64,000 nucleotides of DNA from Erinaceus europaeus (taxonomy: Eukaryota; Chordata; Mammalia; Eulipotyphla; Erinaceidae). Below the pieces are notes generated by a model. The model was given only the letters and a program-made list of their open reading frames with translations. It had not been told where the DNA came from and did not search any database. The translations under genes were made by a program, and so were the position numbers. The stretch lies in the NCBI RefSeq assembly GCF_950295315.1, contig NC_080166.1, positions 101,234,999 to 101,298,998 on the forward strand, written 5' to 3'. Positions 44,702 to 56,352 of this stretch are shown here, piece after piece (the first letter of the stretch is position 1; every line of letters begins with the position of its first letter).

Positions 44702-45309
44702 AAAGAACCAACAAAAATAAACAAGATCATGAAAGGAAAACACAAAGCAAAACTTGAACTGGGCAGCTTGTCCTGCATCAGAGCAAAAGACTCTGAATAG
44801 AGAGCTTGGGATGGTGTGAAAAGGGTCTTAAAGTATTGATGTGCTCATATGCTAACAACTGTACTGTAAAGCACTAGCCCCTGAATGAGGAAGAAAGAAA
44901 GAAAAAGAAAGAAAGAAAGAAAGCTTAACAATTAGGTCAGAAACAATAAATACATAAAGGAGAAGATAACTAAAGAAAGGGAAAACTGATCTGTGTGAGA
45001 CAGGAAGTAACATTGAAATCAAAATAAATGTAAATTGAATCTGTGCAAAGTATTGATGAATGTTACTAAAAATGAAGTTTTATATTTATACTGAGTCTTT
45101 TTGGAGATGTATCCAAATTTATTTTATCGGAATCTACTGAAGTTTGTTTAGATAATATATGTTCAATTCAGGACACAATGAACTGTATAAATGTCTACGA
45201 ACAGTTAAAAGTGCATGATAAACTGTTTGTAAAATAAATTATAGTGAGTAAGTTAAATTTGAATATGTTTTGTGGTTAAGATAATTAAGCATGAGTTGTG
45301 TTATTTTCC
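44702..45309. other. Unassigned sequence with a (GAAA)n run
   Basis: 44837-44885 ('aacaactgtactgtaaagca') looks like an old retroposon 3' tail related to 57690-57800. (GAAA)n lies at about 44888-44922. The rest is unassigned. Confidence 0.4.
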
Positions 45310-47062
45310 TGTCCTATGTTAGGCTACAGTAAGATCATCTACAGAACTAATATACAAAAATCAGAGGAATTCCTTCATGCAAACAATAAGTAAGAAGAAG
45401 AAATCCAGAAATCATTTCCATTTACTGCAACAGGAAAAATAATAACATATCTAGGAATAAACCGAAAAAAAGTGAAAGACTTGTATCTTGAATCAATATT
45501 CAAGGAAATAGAAAAAGATAAAAATAAGTGGAAAGATAATACACATTCATAGATTAGAAGAATTGACATCTTCAAAATGAAGATTCTACTCAGAGCCACA
45601 TACATATTTAATGCAATGCCCAGCAAGTGCCCACAAATTTTGTTTTAAGAGACTAGAACAAAAGCTACAAAACTTTATTTGGAACCTGAAAATACTCAAA
45701 ATTACAAAAAAATCTTGGGGAAAGAGAACAAACTGGAAGCATCATACTCCCAGATCTCAAGGCCATATACAAAAGGCTCTTGTAATCAAAACTGCCTTGT
45801 TCTGGAACAAAAATAGACACAGTGACCAATGTAATGAAATTGAGAGCCCAGAAATAAGACTCTACACCTATGGACATCTAGTTTTTTTAAATTTTTTTTT
45901 TAATTTAAGAAAGGATTAATTAACAAAACCATAGGGTAGGAGGGGTACATCTCCACATAATTCCCACCACCCAATCTCCATATCCCACCCCCTCCCCTGA
46001 TAGCTTTCCCATTCTCTATCCCTCTGGGAGCATGGACCCAGGGTCATTGAGGGTTGCAGAAGGTAGAAGGTCTGGCTTCTGTAATTGCTTCCCTGCTGAA
46101 CATGGGTGTTGACTGGTCGGTCCATACTCCCAGTCTGCCTCTCTCTTTCCCTAGTAGGGTGTGTCTCTGGGGAAGCTGAGCTCCAGGACACATTGGTGGG
46201 GTCTTCAATACAGGGAAGCCTGGCCAGCATCCTGGTGGCATCTGGAACCTGGTGATTGAAAAGAGAGTTAACATACGAAGCTAAACAAATTGTTGAGCAA
46301 TCATGGACCCAAAGCTCTCTCAAAAGCCTAGACCAAGTAGATTAGAAGCATCCAATAGCACAGCTATATACAAGATACTGGATACTGTATAGCAAACCAT
46401 AACAAAAGGACTTTTCAAAGTTAACTCAATTACCAAATAATGTGATGATAACATTAACTATCGATTGTCTTTTTGAACCCTAAGACAGCAGGAACCTCAC
46501 ATCTCCACTATAGAGTCCCTACTTCCCCCAGGCCTGGAACCCTTGGATAGGGCCCACTTTCCCATATGCCTCTCCCAATCCATACCAAATAAAATTGCAT
46601 CCGCCGATCACAACCTAACCAACACAACGATAGCCACCTCAACATGCTTCACCTCAGACTGTGTCCAGAGACTTCACGTGTGGAATGATAACCCTTCAGC
46701 TTCATTACTCGGGTGAGACCTTTCCTTTTATAGTACACTCTAATTTCATCTCAGGTGTTTCACTTTCTACCAAAGTCCCAAAACCTATATATACACCAGT
46801 TTCTGTGAGAGAGAGCTTATGTTCACATGTATCCATAAACTACTGCAAAATATGTACCTGAAAGCAGAAGTACACTAGAGTTTGCAATGAGTACCTCCCT
46901 AACAGTTCCTCTCCACTATTCCAACCTTTGGGACATCTAGTTTTTTACAAGGGTACCAAACTATTAAATGGAGAATGGAGAGATTCTTTAAGAATAGTTT
47001 TGGGAAAACTGGGTTGAAACATGTAGAAGAATTAAAGTGAACCAATACGTTTCACCATTATT
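45310..47062 (+). mobile_element. Old L1 ORF2 fragment, split
   Basis: Pieces at 45310-45887 and 46931-47062 match ORF2 of the full-length L1 (41690-42350): 'aatatacaaaaatcagagga', 'acatatctaggaataaaccg' and 'aaaactgggttgaaacatgt'. Frames are broken. A twin-primed younger L1 separates the two pieces. Confidence 0.82.
45872..46946 (-). mobile_element. Twin-primed (5'-inverted) young L1 insertion
   Basis: 45888-46312 is the last ~430 bp of L1 on the minus strand, with its A-tail as a T-run on the left. 46313-46930 is the adjacent upstream 3' UTR part on the plus strand, ending 'ctattccaacctttggg'. The two halves meet at neighbouring L1 positions. This is the known product of twin priming during target-primed reverse transcription. 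A perfect 16-bp repeat ggacatctagtttttt flanks the whole (45872-45887 and 46931-46946). Confidence 0.93.
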
Positions 47063-47624
47063 ATTCTTTAATAATTCTATTATCACAATAGTTTTTATTT
47101 AGAAAATATTTAAAAATAATGGAAGATTGGCAAATAACAAAGTGAACACACATACACTTGAATGTTGCACTTTTTCAGGGACAATATCTTATCATGAATT
47201 TGCTATTAGCAGCTCAGCTTGGGAAATTTTTTGTTTGGAAAGGAATTTAATAAGAAAATATAAATGTCTTCTCTAAAAACTTGTCAACAAGCTATAAAAG
47301 ATAGGGGAGAACAGGAATTTTAAGAAATAAACTGAAAGACATAAATATGATATGTTTTTCTAGGAAAAAGTCAGCTATATAATTTAAAATACTAAAACAC
47401 AGGGTCCTATAACTCTAAATGAATGAGTTTCTCTTCCTCTTCTCAAGCTGGAAATTAACTAGAATAAAAGTTGACCTGCTAAACCAACTTCCCAGATAAT
47501 AACCTAGATAATGGGGCCACCTGCATATTAGATGTCAGGCTCAAGCAAAAAATAGAAAAGTCACGGGCCCCTTTGAATATAACTAAAATCGGCCTACCAG
47601 CTTTTTCCAAAATGGAGACCCCAA
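47063..47624. other. Unassigned sequence
   Basis: Nothing recognised. Confidence 0.45.
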
Positions 47625-48045
47625 ATCTTCTGCAATATTCCTGCCTTAAGGTTCATAATCAGTCAACAATTTGTTCTGCTTTATATCTTAACTCTTTTTC
47701 AGCCTCTAGGTTCCAGATGCTACAATGATGCCAACCGGACTTCCCTGGGCAGATGACTTCACCTATGTGTCCTGGGCCCTACCTCCCCAGAGCCCCGCCC
47801 CACTAGGGAAAGAGAGAGGCAGGCTGGGAGTATGGATCAACTTATCAACAACCATGTTCAGTGGAAAAGCAATTACAGAAGCCAGACCTCCTACCTTCTG
47901 CACCTTCTAATGATCCTAAGTCCATACTCCCAGAAGAATAAAGAATAGGTAAGCTATCAAGGGAGGGCATTGGATACTGAGTTTTGATGGTGGGAATCGT
48001 GTGGAACTGTAGCCCTCTTATCCTATGGTCTGTCAATATTAAAAA
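47625..48045 (+). mobile_element. L1 3' end, older subfamily
   Basis: 'ccttaaggttcataatcagt', 'ggttccagatgctacaatga', 'agcaattacagaagccagac' and 'gatggtgggaatcgtgtgga'. Sister to 25905-26340. Confidence 0.8.
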
Positions 48046-48744
48046 AGTTGACCTGAGCACAAAAAGTAACCATAATATTATAATTTCATTTTCCATTCTT
48101 CTTTTTCCCAATAGCTTTTATAGGATTTTCACGAAAGTAATCACTATTGGCCAGTTATATCAAGGGATAGCATTATATTTCTTAACTTCTCTCTATAGTT
48201 TATTAAAGCAATGTTAGCTTCCAAGATTGTATGCTCTAAAGGCACAATTTCATCTCTGGTCATGATCTAAGCTACCATATCATGTCCATAACAAACTATC
48301 AATTTTCCTTCTGCCAGTATTACTATGTAGTATTTTCTTATGTCACAATTATGATGACTAATACTTGTTAGTATCACTTTATAACTACTTCCATTAATTA
48401 CTATTAATGTTAGCTAATTACTTATAATAACTAAAAATCATTCTAATGCCCTTTTGGAAAAAATTAAGTGATTCTTGATACCATTTCAACAAAATTATCA
48501 TTGTTCCCAATTTTAGAACAGGAAATGTGTTGGTTCAAGAAAACAAGCATATGCCTTTACAGCATCAAAATGCTAGCCTATGGTCAGGCTCAGATTTAAT
48601 CTCTGCTGTCCTTATCCAGAAACTTCCTATTTAAAATTTGCTATTATTACACACTTTAGAATTCAAAACATTCATATTTTATGCATTATAAGACAGACTA
48701 TCTGATACTTAACTCTGATGTAAACATAAACCCTTATGTAAAAT
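48046..48744. other. Unassigned AT-rich sequence
   Basis: Nothing recognised. Confidence 0.45.
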
Positions 48745-48767
48745 TAAAGATACAGGGAGTCCGGCGG

Positions 48768-48778
48768 TAGCGCAGCGG
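48768..48778 (+). promoter_or_regulatory. Pol III A box in SINE
   Basis: tagcgcagcgg fits TRGYNNARNNG exactly. Confidence 0.75.
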
Positions 48779-48824
48779 GTTAAGCGCAGGTGGCACAAAG
48801 AGCAAGGACCAGCTTAATGATCCC

Positions 48825-48835
48825 GGTTCGAAACC
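48825..48835 (+). promoter_or_regulatory. Pol III B box in SINE
   Basis: ggttcgaaacc matches GGTTCGANNCC; 57 bp from the A-box start, normal tRNA-like spacing. Confidence 0.8.
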
Positions 48836-49047
48836 CTGGCTCCCCACCTGCAGGGGAGTTGCTTCACAGGTGATGAAGCAGGTCTGCAGGTGTCTATCTT
48901 TCTCTCCCCCTCTTTATCTTCCCCTCCTCTCTCCATTTCTCTCTGTCCTATCCAACAACGACAACAACAATACCTACAACAATAAAAAAACATCAAGGGC
49001 AACAAAAGGGAAAATGAATAAATATTTGAAAGAAAATAAAGATACAG

Positions 49048-49783
49048 CTTTTTGTTTTTAATCTAAGGAAGAACAAAGAAACCCTCTTGTGTGATAAAGA
49101 TATTTTAGTAACTGTGCTATTATCTCAGTTGTTTATCTTCACAGCAAACTTGGGTGTATGTACTATTTTTTTTTTTTTTACTTTTTGTAAAGGAAAAGGA
49201 GGGTACAAAGAGGTTAATTGGCAATTATCTCTTGAAAAGCTTGTGGTGTTCTTCTAAAAAGGTTGATGGATAACCTCTTATTTGTTGGAAAGGTGCAATA
49301 AATAGACAAGAAGACAAAAGGGGTTTATTTGGGAAAGTGTTTAACATGTTTTTTAAAAATATAAATTACATTATCCTAAAAAGAAATATGATTTATCTTC
49401 CATCCTATTATGAATTATTATAATTCATTTTGGATCTTTGATATGTTCTTCTTACCCATTTTTGTTACTTCTTAATGTGCTCCATAAGTATGCAAATAAT
49501 CTTTCAAATAGTATTTTCTTCCATCTATACTGTGTTCCAGTTTTATTTCAAATGATAATATTTTATGATGCCATCTGGTATGTATCAAAAGAAAGCAAGC
49601 TTTTTTTAAAACTGGCAAGGCTGACAAAAATCAGGCTAGAGTTTATCAATAGAAAAAGCAGAGTAAATACTTATTTTTCAAAACATTCTTATATTTTATA
49701 CTAGTCGTGATACTCCCTGATCTATGTTAGTATTCTTATGCATATTTTGACAATACACTGAGTTTACTTTTTTTTAATCTCTT
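49048..49783. other. Unassigned AT-rich sequence
   Basis: Nothing recognised. Confidence 0.45.
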
Positions 49784-49798
49784 CTAAAACTTTCTTTT

Positions 49799-50022
49799 TT
49801 CAAATATTTTTACTTTATTTATTTATTTATTTATTTATTTATTGGATAGAGATTGCCAGAAATTGATAGGAAAGGGAGAGTTAGAGAGGGAGATAGATAC
49901 CTGCAGCCCTGTTTCACCACTTGTAAAGCTTCCCCCCTGCAGGTGGGGACCCAGAGGTTTGAACCCAGGCCCTAGCGCACTGTAACATGTGCACTTAACT
50001 CAGTACTCTACCACCTAGCCCC
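49799..50022 (-). mobile_element. SINE family B with target-site duplication
   Basis: TTTA-repeat tail, 'ttattggatagagattgcca', 'ccctgcaggtggggacccag' and 'accacctagcccc'. Flanked by taaaactttcttttt (49784-49798) and the same with one mismatch (50023-50037). Confidence 0.9.
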
Positions 50023-50320
50023 TAAAACTTTCTCTTTCTAGGGATTTCACTCATAACTGTACATAAACAATTATGTCTCACTATCTATTTCTTTGTCTTC
50101 CTAAAACTTATCAGGTAGTATTGGGGTAATAATTGTAATTGGAAAAGATATCCACCATAATCAATATTTCTCTTCTTTGGCCTATTCTACAATTATTTTT
50201 TTTTCTTTTCCTTGTGACTTTTAACTTACAAGCAGAATTGTTCTCTTTCATTCTTGCCTTAACCTTTATTTCCCTCAGGAGAGCCTTATTTTAATGGCAA
50301 AGTACTAAAAAATATGCATG

Positions 50321-50475
50321 AAATCAAGAGGGTAGGGAAAGACAGACAGGAAGAGAGACAGATACCTGAAGCCCTGCTTCACCACTCCAGAAGCTTTTCC
50401 TCCGTAGGTGGAGACCAGAAGCTTAAACCCAGGTCCTCATGTGTGCTCAATCAGGTGCACCACAACCAGGCCCCT
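50321..50475 (-). mobile_element. SINE family B, short tail, with target-site duplication
   Basis: Starts inside the body ('aaatcaagagggtagggaaa') and ends 'caggcccct'. Flanked by ctaaaaaatatgcatg (50305-50320) and the same minus one A (50476-50490). Confidence 0.85.
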
Positions 50476-50778
50476 CTAAAAATATGCATGTTTAAGGATT
50501 AAGACACACCTATGAATACCATGTTAGATTTCAAAATTTACAAAGAATGACACTAACTGTGAAAAAAGAGAGGCATGTGTGAGTCTATAAAACTTATCTG
50601 CTTGGTCATATAGTGTGATTCCAAAGCATGTTGTAATTTCAAGTCTAAGATGTCAAGAACTGAGAATTTTTGAAAAACACAAACAAAACATTATCACTTC
50701 ATTCATGCAGGTTTAGATGCAACACAGATGGAAGTAAGTAGACGTATTTTGCTAATTACTTGGAAAGAATCAACACTT

Positions 50779-51029
50779 TATTATATTTTTACCCAAATGT
50801 TTTTTTTAATTTTTAAATTACCTTTATTTATTTATTTATTGGATAGAGACCACCAGAAATCAAGAGGGAAGGGGTAATAGAGAGAGAGAGAGAAACAGAG
50901 AGACACCTGCAGCACTGTTTCACCAATTGTAAAGCTCTTCCCCCTGCAGGTGGAGACTGGGTGTTGGAACCTGGGTACTTTCACATTCTAACATGTACAC
51001 TCAACCAGGTGCACCACCACCATGCCCCA
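50779..51029 (-). mobile_element. SINE family B (first of two at one target)
   Basis: T/A-rich tail to about 50842, 'ttattggatagagaccacca', 'cccctgcaggtggagactgg' and 'accaccaccatgcccc'. Flanked by aatcaacactt (50768-50778 and 51030-51040). Confidence 0.85.
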
Positions 51030-51040
51030 AATCAACACTT

Positions 51041-51244
51041 AAAAATATTTATTTATTTATTTATTCATCATTGTATAGAGACAAAGAGAAATCAAGAAGG
51101 GGGAGGAAGATAGAGAGGGACATCTGCAGCCCTCCTTCATCACTCCAAAAGCTTTCCCACTCTAGGTGGGGACCAGGGGCTTGAACCTAGGTCCTTGTGT
51201 GCTGTAGTGAGCACTTAACCAGGTGTGCCACCTCCTGACCCAAG
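51041..51244 (-). mobile_element. SINE family B (second at the same target)
   Basis: 'tttatttatttattcatcat', 'ggggaccaggggcttgaacc' and 'tgccacctcctgaccc'. Flanked by aatcaacactt (51030-51040) and aatcaacagtt (51245-51255). Together with the previous copy, the target sequence occurs three times. Confidence 0.85.
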
Positions 51245-51526
51245 AATCAACAGTTTTAACAAAGGGTTCTAGTATTCTAGTATACAGCTAACATAAGCTT
51301 CTCTTTTAAAATTTGTGAAATCATTATAAGGATCACCAATGGAGAAAGCAAACCTATTGATATATCCACTTTCCTTCTCCCCATCCCACTTTTTATTTTT
51401 ATTTTTGTCATCACATGGGCTTCACTGCACTCAGATGACATTTTTAGTTAGAGACAAAGATGCCAGGAGAGAGACAGACTGAAAGATAACATAACATGGA
51501 AGCTTCCTCCAATGAGGTGAGGGCTA

Positions 51527-51532
<6 letters not shown>

Positions 51533-51573
<41 letters not shown>
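51533..51573 (+). repeat. (TA)n microsatellite
   Basis: About 20 TA units at the tail end of the inserted SINE. Confidence 0.95.
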
Positions 51574-51576
<3 letters not shown>

Positions 51577-51838
51577 CCTTTTGTTGCCCTTGTTGTTTTA
51601 TTGTTATGATTATTATTGTTATTGATGCTGTCATTGTTGGATAGGACAGAGAGAAATGGAGAGAGGAAGGGAAACCAGAGAGTAGAAGAGAAAGATAGAC
51701 ATATGCAGACCTGCTTCACCATTTGTGAAGTGACTTCCCTGGAGGTTGGGAGCTGGGGGCTGGAACCAGGATCCTTATGCCAGTCTTTGCACTTTGTGCC
51801 ACCTGTGCTTAATTCGTTGTACTACTGCTTCGACTCCC
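51574..51838 (-). mobile_element. SINE family A
   Basis: 'cccttttgttgcccttgttg', 'ggataggacagagagaaatg', 'gaagtgacttccctggaggt' and 'tactactgcttcgactccc'. gagggc occurs at both edges. Confidence 0.85.
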
Positions 51839-51905
51839 GAGGGCCAATCTTGAACCTGGTTCACACATATGTGCAGCAGTACTCTAAGTAAGCTATTTCA
51901 TCATC

Positions 51906-53364
51906 ACTCTTCAATTAATTATTGCTTATGGCTTCACGCGGTCTTAATTAGTGAGTTATTTGAAATTAAACAAATAGTTGGCACAATTTTACTAGTAGGT
52001 CTTATCTAGGTACACAATGAATTGCATAGAGTAGGTTTTTTTTTAGCAGTTAATGAGAAACTTGTTACTAAAATAAATGATTTCTTACATAGAATTATGC
52101 AAGTAGACCATCCCAATCCACACACACACATTATGTAACCTTTATTCTCAGAGTCGGAATCCAAGGTGACTGCTTCTGTTTCTGATTTCTCTTATCATCC
52201 AAACAGCAAGAGAAATCTGGAAGAGGGGGAAGGGGGAGGGGAAAAAAAAAGAAAAAAAGAAATCTGAAAGAAACTGCCATGTTTTTTCATGGTACTTTTG
52301 AACTTCTGTAACCACCTCTGCTTATATTTCACTGTCCAGTGTTACACTATTTTAATGGTGTCTCCAGGATTGAGGTAGTACTGTGTATTACCCAGTGCTC
52401 AAGCACTGACACTTTAAGAAGTGGAGAGTTTGGTAGGAGAGATGTTGATAAATTTACCTAATCTCTATCTCAAAAACAAACTGGTTAATGGATACTGGGA
52501 AATGAATTTGCTACTAGAGCTTTAGTTAATGCTGATTTATAGAATACATTGTCTAATCTTTAGTATTATAATAGCCAGTAACTTGGTTTTTACTATGAGC
52601 TACACGATATGTTTTAAGTATGTGATTGATCATGCCACCAAGCAAAACAGCCTTGCATGAAACCGATCAGCTGGCTCAACAGGTTAGACTATTACATCTA
52701 GTGACCTTATTTATATATTTAGAATTTTGTCTAAAGGGAAATCCTTTTAAGGCCACCTGTGTCACTACGTTTGACATTTTCAAGATGTTTAAATAATGTG
52801 GAAATTGCATAGGTTTTGACTTTTTTGCAGTGATCTCTCACTAGCAACTTCATCTCCTGAGAAGATTATTGCACTGTGATTTCAACACCTTAAGAAAAGA
52901 AAACACAAATCAATATAATTGCCATCCAGATGGACTAATAAAAAAATAATGTAATGATTCATCACACTTCCCCATCACACTTCCTGGCTTATCTGTAGTT
53001 ATTCTTGATTTTGCCATGCAGTATGAGTCAAAATGACTAATGCAAACAGACGGAGCAAATGGCAGCTGACTGCACAAGCATGGGAAATTAGAGTTGCAGC
53101 ACCAGGTCTGATCATTTAACATGAGGATTAACCTCAAAATAAAAATGGGCTTGTTGATATGTATTAATGGACTTGAAAGGTGTATTAGTTTCTTTTTCTG
53201 TCTAAATTGTCTCTAGTTCATTAGAATGATAATTTGTTTATATCACATCATTTTCCAGTAAAAATACAACTTGAGAAAATAATGGAGAAGAGGGAGAAAC
53301 TCAATATCTTAGAGTGAGAAAATCTATTTACTATGCATGAGTCTATTTTCTTTGATTTTTATTT
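51906..53364. other. Unassigned sequence, repeat-poor
   Basis: The longest stretch without an obvious young repeat. No ORF with a domain; a 75-codon minus frame (52910-53137) is unsupported. Could be unique or conserved sequence, which needs alignment to judge. Confidence 0.5.
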
Positions 53365-53505
53365 AAAATTTTTATTTTAATTAAGAAGATTCAGAGAGAA
53401 AGACCTGAGCATTGCTTATCTCTGGTTTATTATGGTATTGGGGGATTGAACCGAGTCCTCAGAGACTCAGGTAGGACATTCTTTTGCTATCACCCAATCC
53501 GAGTT
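53365..53505 (-). mobile_element. SINE family D, diverged
   Basis: 'ttatctctggtttattatgg', 'gggggattgaaccgagtcct' and 'cttttgctatcacccaatcc'. Confidence 0.6.
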
Positions 53506-54462
53506 TGTTTGGGTTTTTTTTCCCTTTTTTTAAGAATATCAATTGCATAAAATATGTGTAGTTACTGTAAGGGTTGTTTAGTATCAGAGTGGTGGAATTA
53601 TATGTTTGATGTTCTGTTTTGTCTCTTTCACCACATTTGCTTTATTGCTGTTTTGGTTCTTTTTCTGTCTTTCTCTCTTCTTCATTAAATAAGTATTTTT
53701 AAGAATTACCAATACATATTAATAAAATAGAGCTAATTTTAATTCCCCATATGCAAAGTTACTCCAGCTTATTCTTACTGAGACAAATTACTTCTGCCCC
53801 AGGCTGATATAATTTCTGGGGTGACCCTGTCTGATAAAGATTTATATATTTCACTCATTGCCACTATAAATTATAGTAATCTAAAGTTAGTCTTGTAATT
53901 ACTAAATATTCTACTTTGGGAATACATACCATTGTGTTTTGACCTGAGTACATAATCCTAGTCAGAAAATACATGTTGAAGAATTTATGTCCTCCTTAAA
54001 TTTTCTCTTCCTTTTATGAGTAAATTAATCTGAGCACAAGATTGCAGTGCTTGACAGAACAAGTAATATGGAAACAGCTTCAGTATCTAATTGGGTCCTA
54101 TCCACACTCAGCCCCTCATGGAGAAGATTCTATCTTACATAGTGTAAGAGGGTTATCAGTGGAGTTGAAATAAACTTCTCCAAGCTTTCTGATTGTGTTA
54201 AGTAGTCTAGCAGTTAATACTATTCTATCTAACACAAATCACATGAATTCTTAAGGTTGCATTTTTATTTCAGTTATCCTTTTGAACACTCCAAATGTAT
54301 TTCAAATTTATCAAGGTATGTCCTCTGAGAATATAAATAATGACATGACTGAAACAAAGTAAAACTAAGATTCCTAGTACAAAAATCCAAAAGGGTAAAA
54401 CTGTAAATTATAAAGTATTATCTATCTACTTCCATTAACATAGGTACATAAAGTGTTTATAT
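53506..54462. other. Unassigned AT-rich sequence
   Basis: Nothing recognised. Confidence 0.45.
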
Positions 54463-54475
54463 TTTGAAACTATTT

Positions 54476-54756
54476 CTTTTTTTAATTCTGTTTTTAATTT
54501 TTTATATTTATTCCCTTTTGTTGTCCTTGTCATTTTATTGTTGTAGTTATTGCTGGATAGGACAAAGAGAAATAGAGAGAGGAGGGGAAGACGGGGTGGG
54601 AGGAGAGAAAGACAGACACATGCAGACCCACTTCACCGCCTGTGAAGTGACTCCCTTGCAGGTGGGGAGCCAGAGGCTCGAACTGGGATCCTTACTCTGG
54701 TCCTTGTGCTTTGTGCCACCTGCGCTTAACCCGCTGTGCTACCTCCTTACTCCCAA
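54476..54756 (-). mobile_element. SINE family A with target-site duplication
   Basis: Complete on the reverse strand, with 'gctcgaactgggatccttac' and 'gcgcttaacccgctgtgcta'. A perfect 13-bp repeat tttgaaactattt flanks it (54463-54475 and 54757-54769). Confidence 0.92.
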
Positions 54757-55037
54757 TTTGAAACTATTTACATACCCTTAAGATATTACAAATCCCAATG
54801 CATGCTTAAGAAAAATGTAAAATATATATGGAACCATAGCAAATGTTTGGATTGTTTTGCCTTGTCACTGAATTAAACCATTTAAGAAATTCAAGAAAAC
54901 ACAATTCTCTCTGTGTGTACACACACATACATGCACATTATTTGCTTATTTATTTACTCATTTTACTACCTGTTTTATCATTGGGGAACTATGCTTACTT
55001 GATTCCTCTGCTCCTAGTAGTCTCCTTTTTTTTTTGT

Positions 55038-55246
55038 TCTTACACAGCAAGATAGATAAAATGGAAGAGAGAGAAAGAGGTAGAGAGAGAGAGACAGAGA
55101 CACAGAGATACACAGAGACAACTGACACTATTCAATCACTTGTGAAACTTCAGCTGTGCACATGCTGCCAAGTGGTGGCCAGGGACTTGAACTGGGTCCT
55201 TGCACATAGTAAATCACATGCTCTACCAGCCTTCTCAGACCCTTCC
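55038..55246 (-). mobile_element. tRNA-derived SINE of another family
   Basis: Purine-rich start, 'acttgtgaaacttcagctgt', 'gggacttgaactgggtcctt', 'aaatcacatgctctaccagc' and 'ttctcagaccc'. Related to the remnant at 756-870. Confidence 0.6.
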
Positions 55247-55463
55247 TAGTCTCACAACTCTTTTTTAGTAGAGACCATTTTAATGAGGATATTCTTTAGA
55301 ATTCATTCCTTTACAAGACCCTCAGAAATGAATTTTCTAAATTCAGAACAATGAACTACTTCAGGTGTGAGGAACAGTTTTATTTTATGCCGAGGGCCAT
55401 TTGTGTTTTATAACATTGTGTGTGGGCCATACAAAATTATCAAGTTAAAAATTAGCTCTTGGG

Positions 55464-55725
55464 AGTGGGGGTTGGGTGATAGCATAGTGGGTTAAGCACA
55501 CAGTGCAGGAAGCTCAAGGACCTGTATAAGGACCCCAGTTCCATCCCTTGGCTCCCCACCTGCAGAGGGGTTTCTTCACAGGTGGTAAAGCAGGTCTGCA
55601 TGTGTCTGTCTTTCTCTCCCCCTCTGTCTTCCCTCTTCTCTCCATTTCTCTCTGTCCTATTCAACAACAATGATATCAGTGACAAGATTAATGATTACCA
55701 CAACAACAATTAAAAAAGGGGGGGT
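55464..55725 (+). mobile_element. SINE family A
   Basis: 'ggtgatagcatagtgggtta', 'ggctccccacctgcagaggg' and (CAA)n. agctcttggg (55454-55463) and ggctcttggg (55726-55735) flank it. Confidence 0.87.
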
Positions 55726-55732
55726 GGCTCTT

Positions 55733-55956
55733 GGGCTGGCAAAGGAGCCAAGTGGGATAGTGAGTTGCTGCTTTGTCATGTGCATGACCAAGGGTCAAGG
55801 CACGCCTCCGCCACATTGGAGGAAGCTTTAGTGATATCATTTCTTTCAATCTCTCTAACTATTTGGCCCTGTTTCTCTCCCCCCCCCCTCTCCATCTAAA
55901 AAAGTCATCCTGGAGTAGTGAAGTCCCAGTGATGACAAAAAAAAAAAAAAAAAACA
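55733..55956 (+). mobile_element. SINE family F
   Basis: 'gggctggcaaaggagccaag', 'gtgcatgaccaagggtcaag', 'ccacattggaggaagcttta', a C-rich run, 'tggagtagtgaagtcccagt' and poly-A. Confidence 0.7.
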
Positions 55957-56186
55957 AGCAAACAACGCAACAACAACAAATACTTTATGTTGTTATGAAA
56001 AAAGCTCCTGAATATACTGAATTTTGGGTTCTGCCTGTAGTCGACTTGAGAATATCAGGTCAAATAGTTCTGTGGACCTTATATAGCCTGAGGGCTGGAC
56101 AGTCCCAACTATAGTGATACATTACTGTTTCTTCTTGAAATGTTCAGTTAAACTAGAGGGCATATTAAGTTAGAATCTTCACTTTG

Positions 56187-56352
56187 GTCTGAGGAGATAG
56201 CATAATGATTATACAAAAGATGTTACTGCCTGAAGCTCTGAGGTCTCAGGTTCAATTTCTAGTATCACCATAAGCCAGAGCTAGACAGTGCTCTAGTCTT
56301 TCTGTATTTCTCTGATTGAAAATAAATGGATAAAATATTTTTTAAAAAAGAA
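56187..56352 (+). mobile_element. SINE family D
   Basis: 'gaggagatagcataatgatt', 'tctcaggttcaatttctagt', 'accataagccagagctagac' and an A-rich tail. Confidence 0.75.

Larger units (their letters stand above)
48756..49036 (+). mobile_element. SINE family A, best preserved copy
   Basis: Complete from 'ggagtccggcggtagcgcag' to the A-rich tail, with most CpGs intact. taaagatacag flanks it (48745-48755 and 49037-49047). The least decayed SINE here and the one most likely to differ between individuals. Confidence 0.94.
51430..51905 (-). mobile_element. SINE family G split by (TA)n and a family A SINE
   Basis: The left part 'gttagagacaaagatgccag' to 'ggaagcttcctccaatgagg' and the right part 'cttgaacctggttcacacat' to 'gtaagctatttcatcatc' form one reversed G element. 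A TA microsatellite (51533-51573) and a family A SINE lie between them. Confidence 0.6.

Noticed and set aside
48756..48850. A tRNA gene, because A and B boxes are present
   Set aside because: The sequence does not fold into a full cloverleaf in place and continues into a SINE body with an A-rich tail and flanking duplication.
55380..55450. DNA transposon hint ('gccgagggccatttgtg') around the SINE pair at 55.4-56.1 kb
   Set aside because: Repeated ggcc-type wording on both sides suggests an old element, but I found no terminal inverted repeats.
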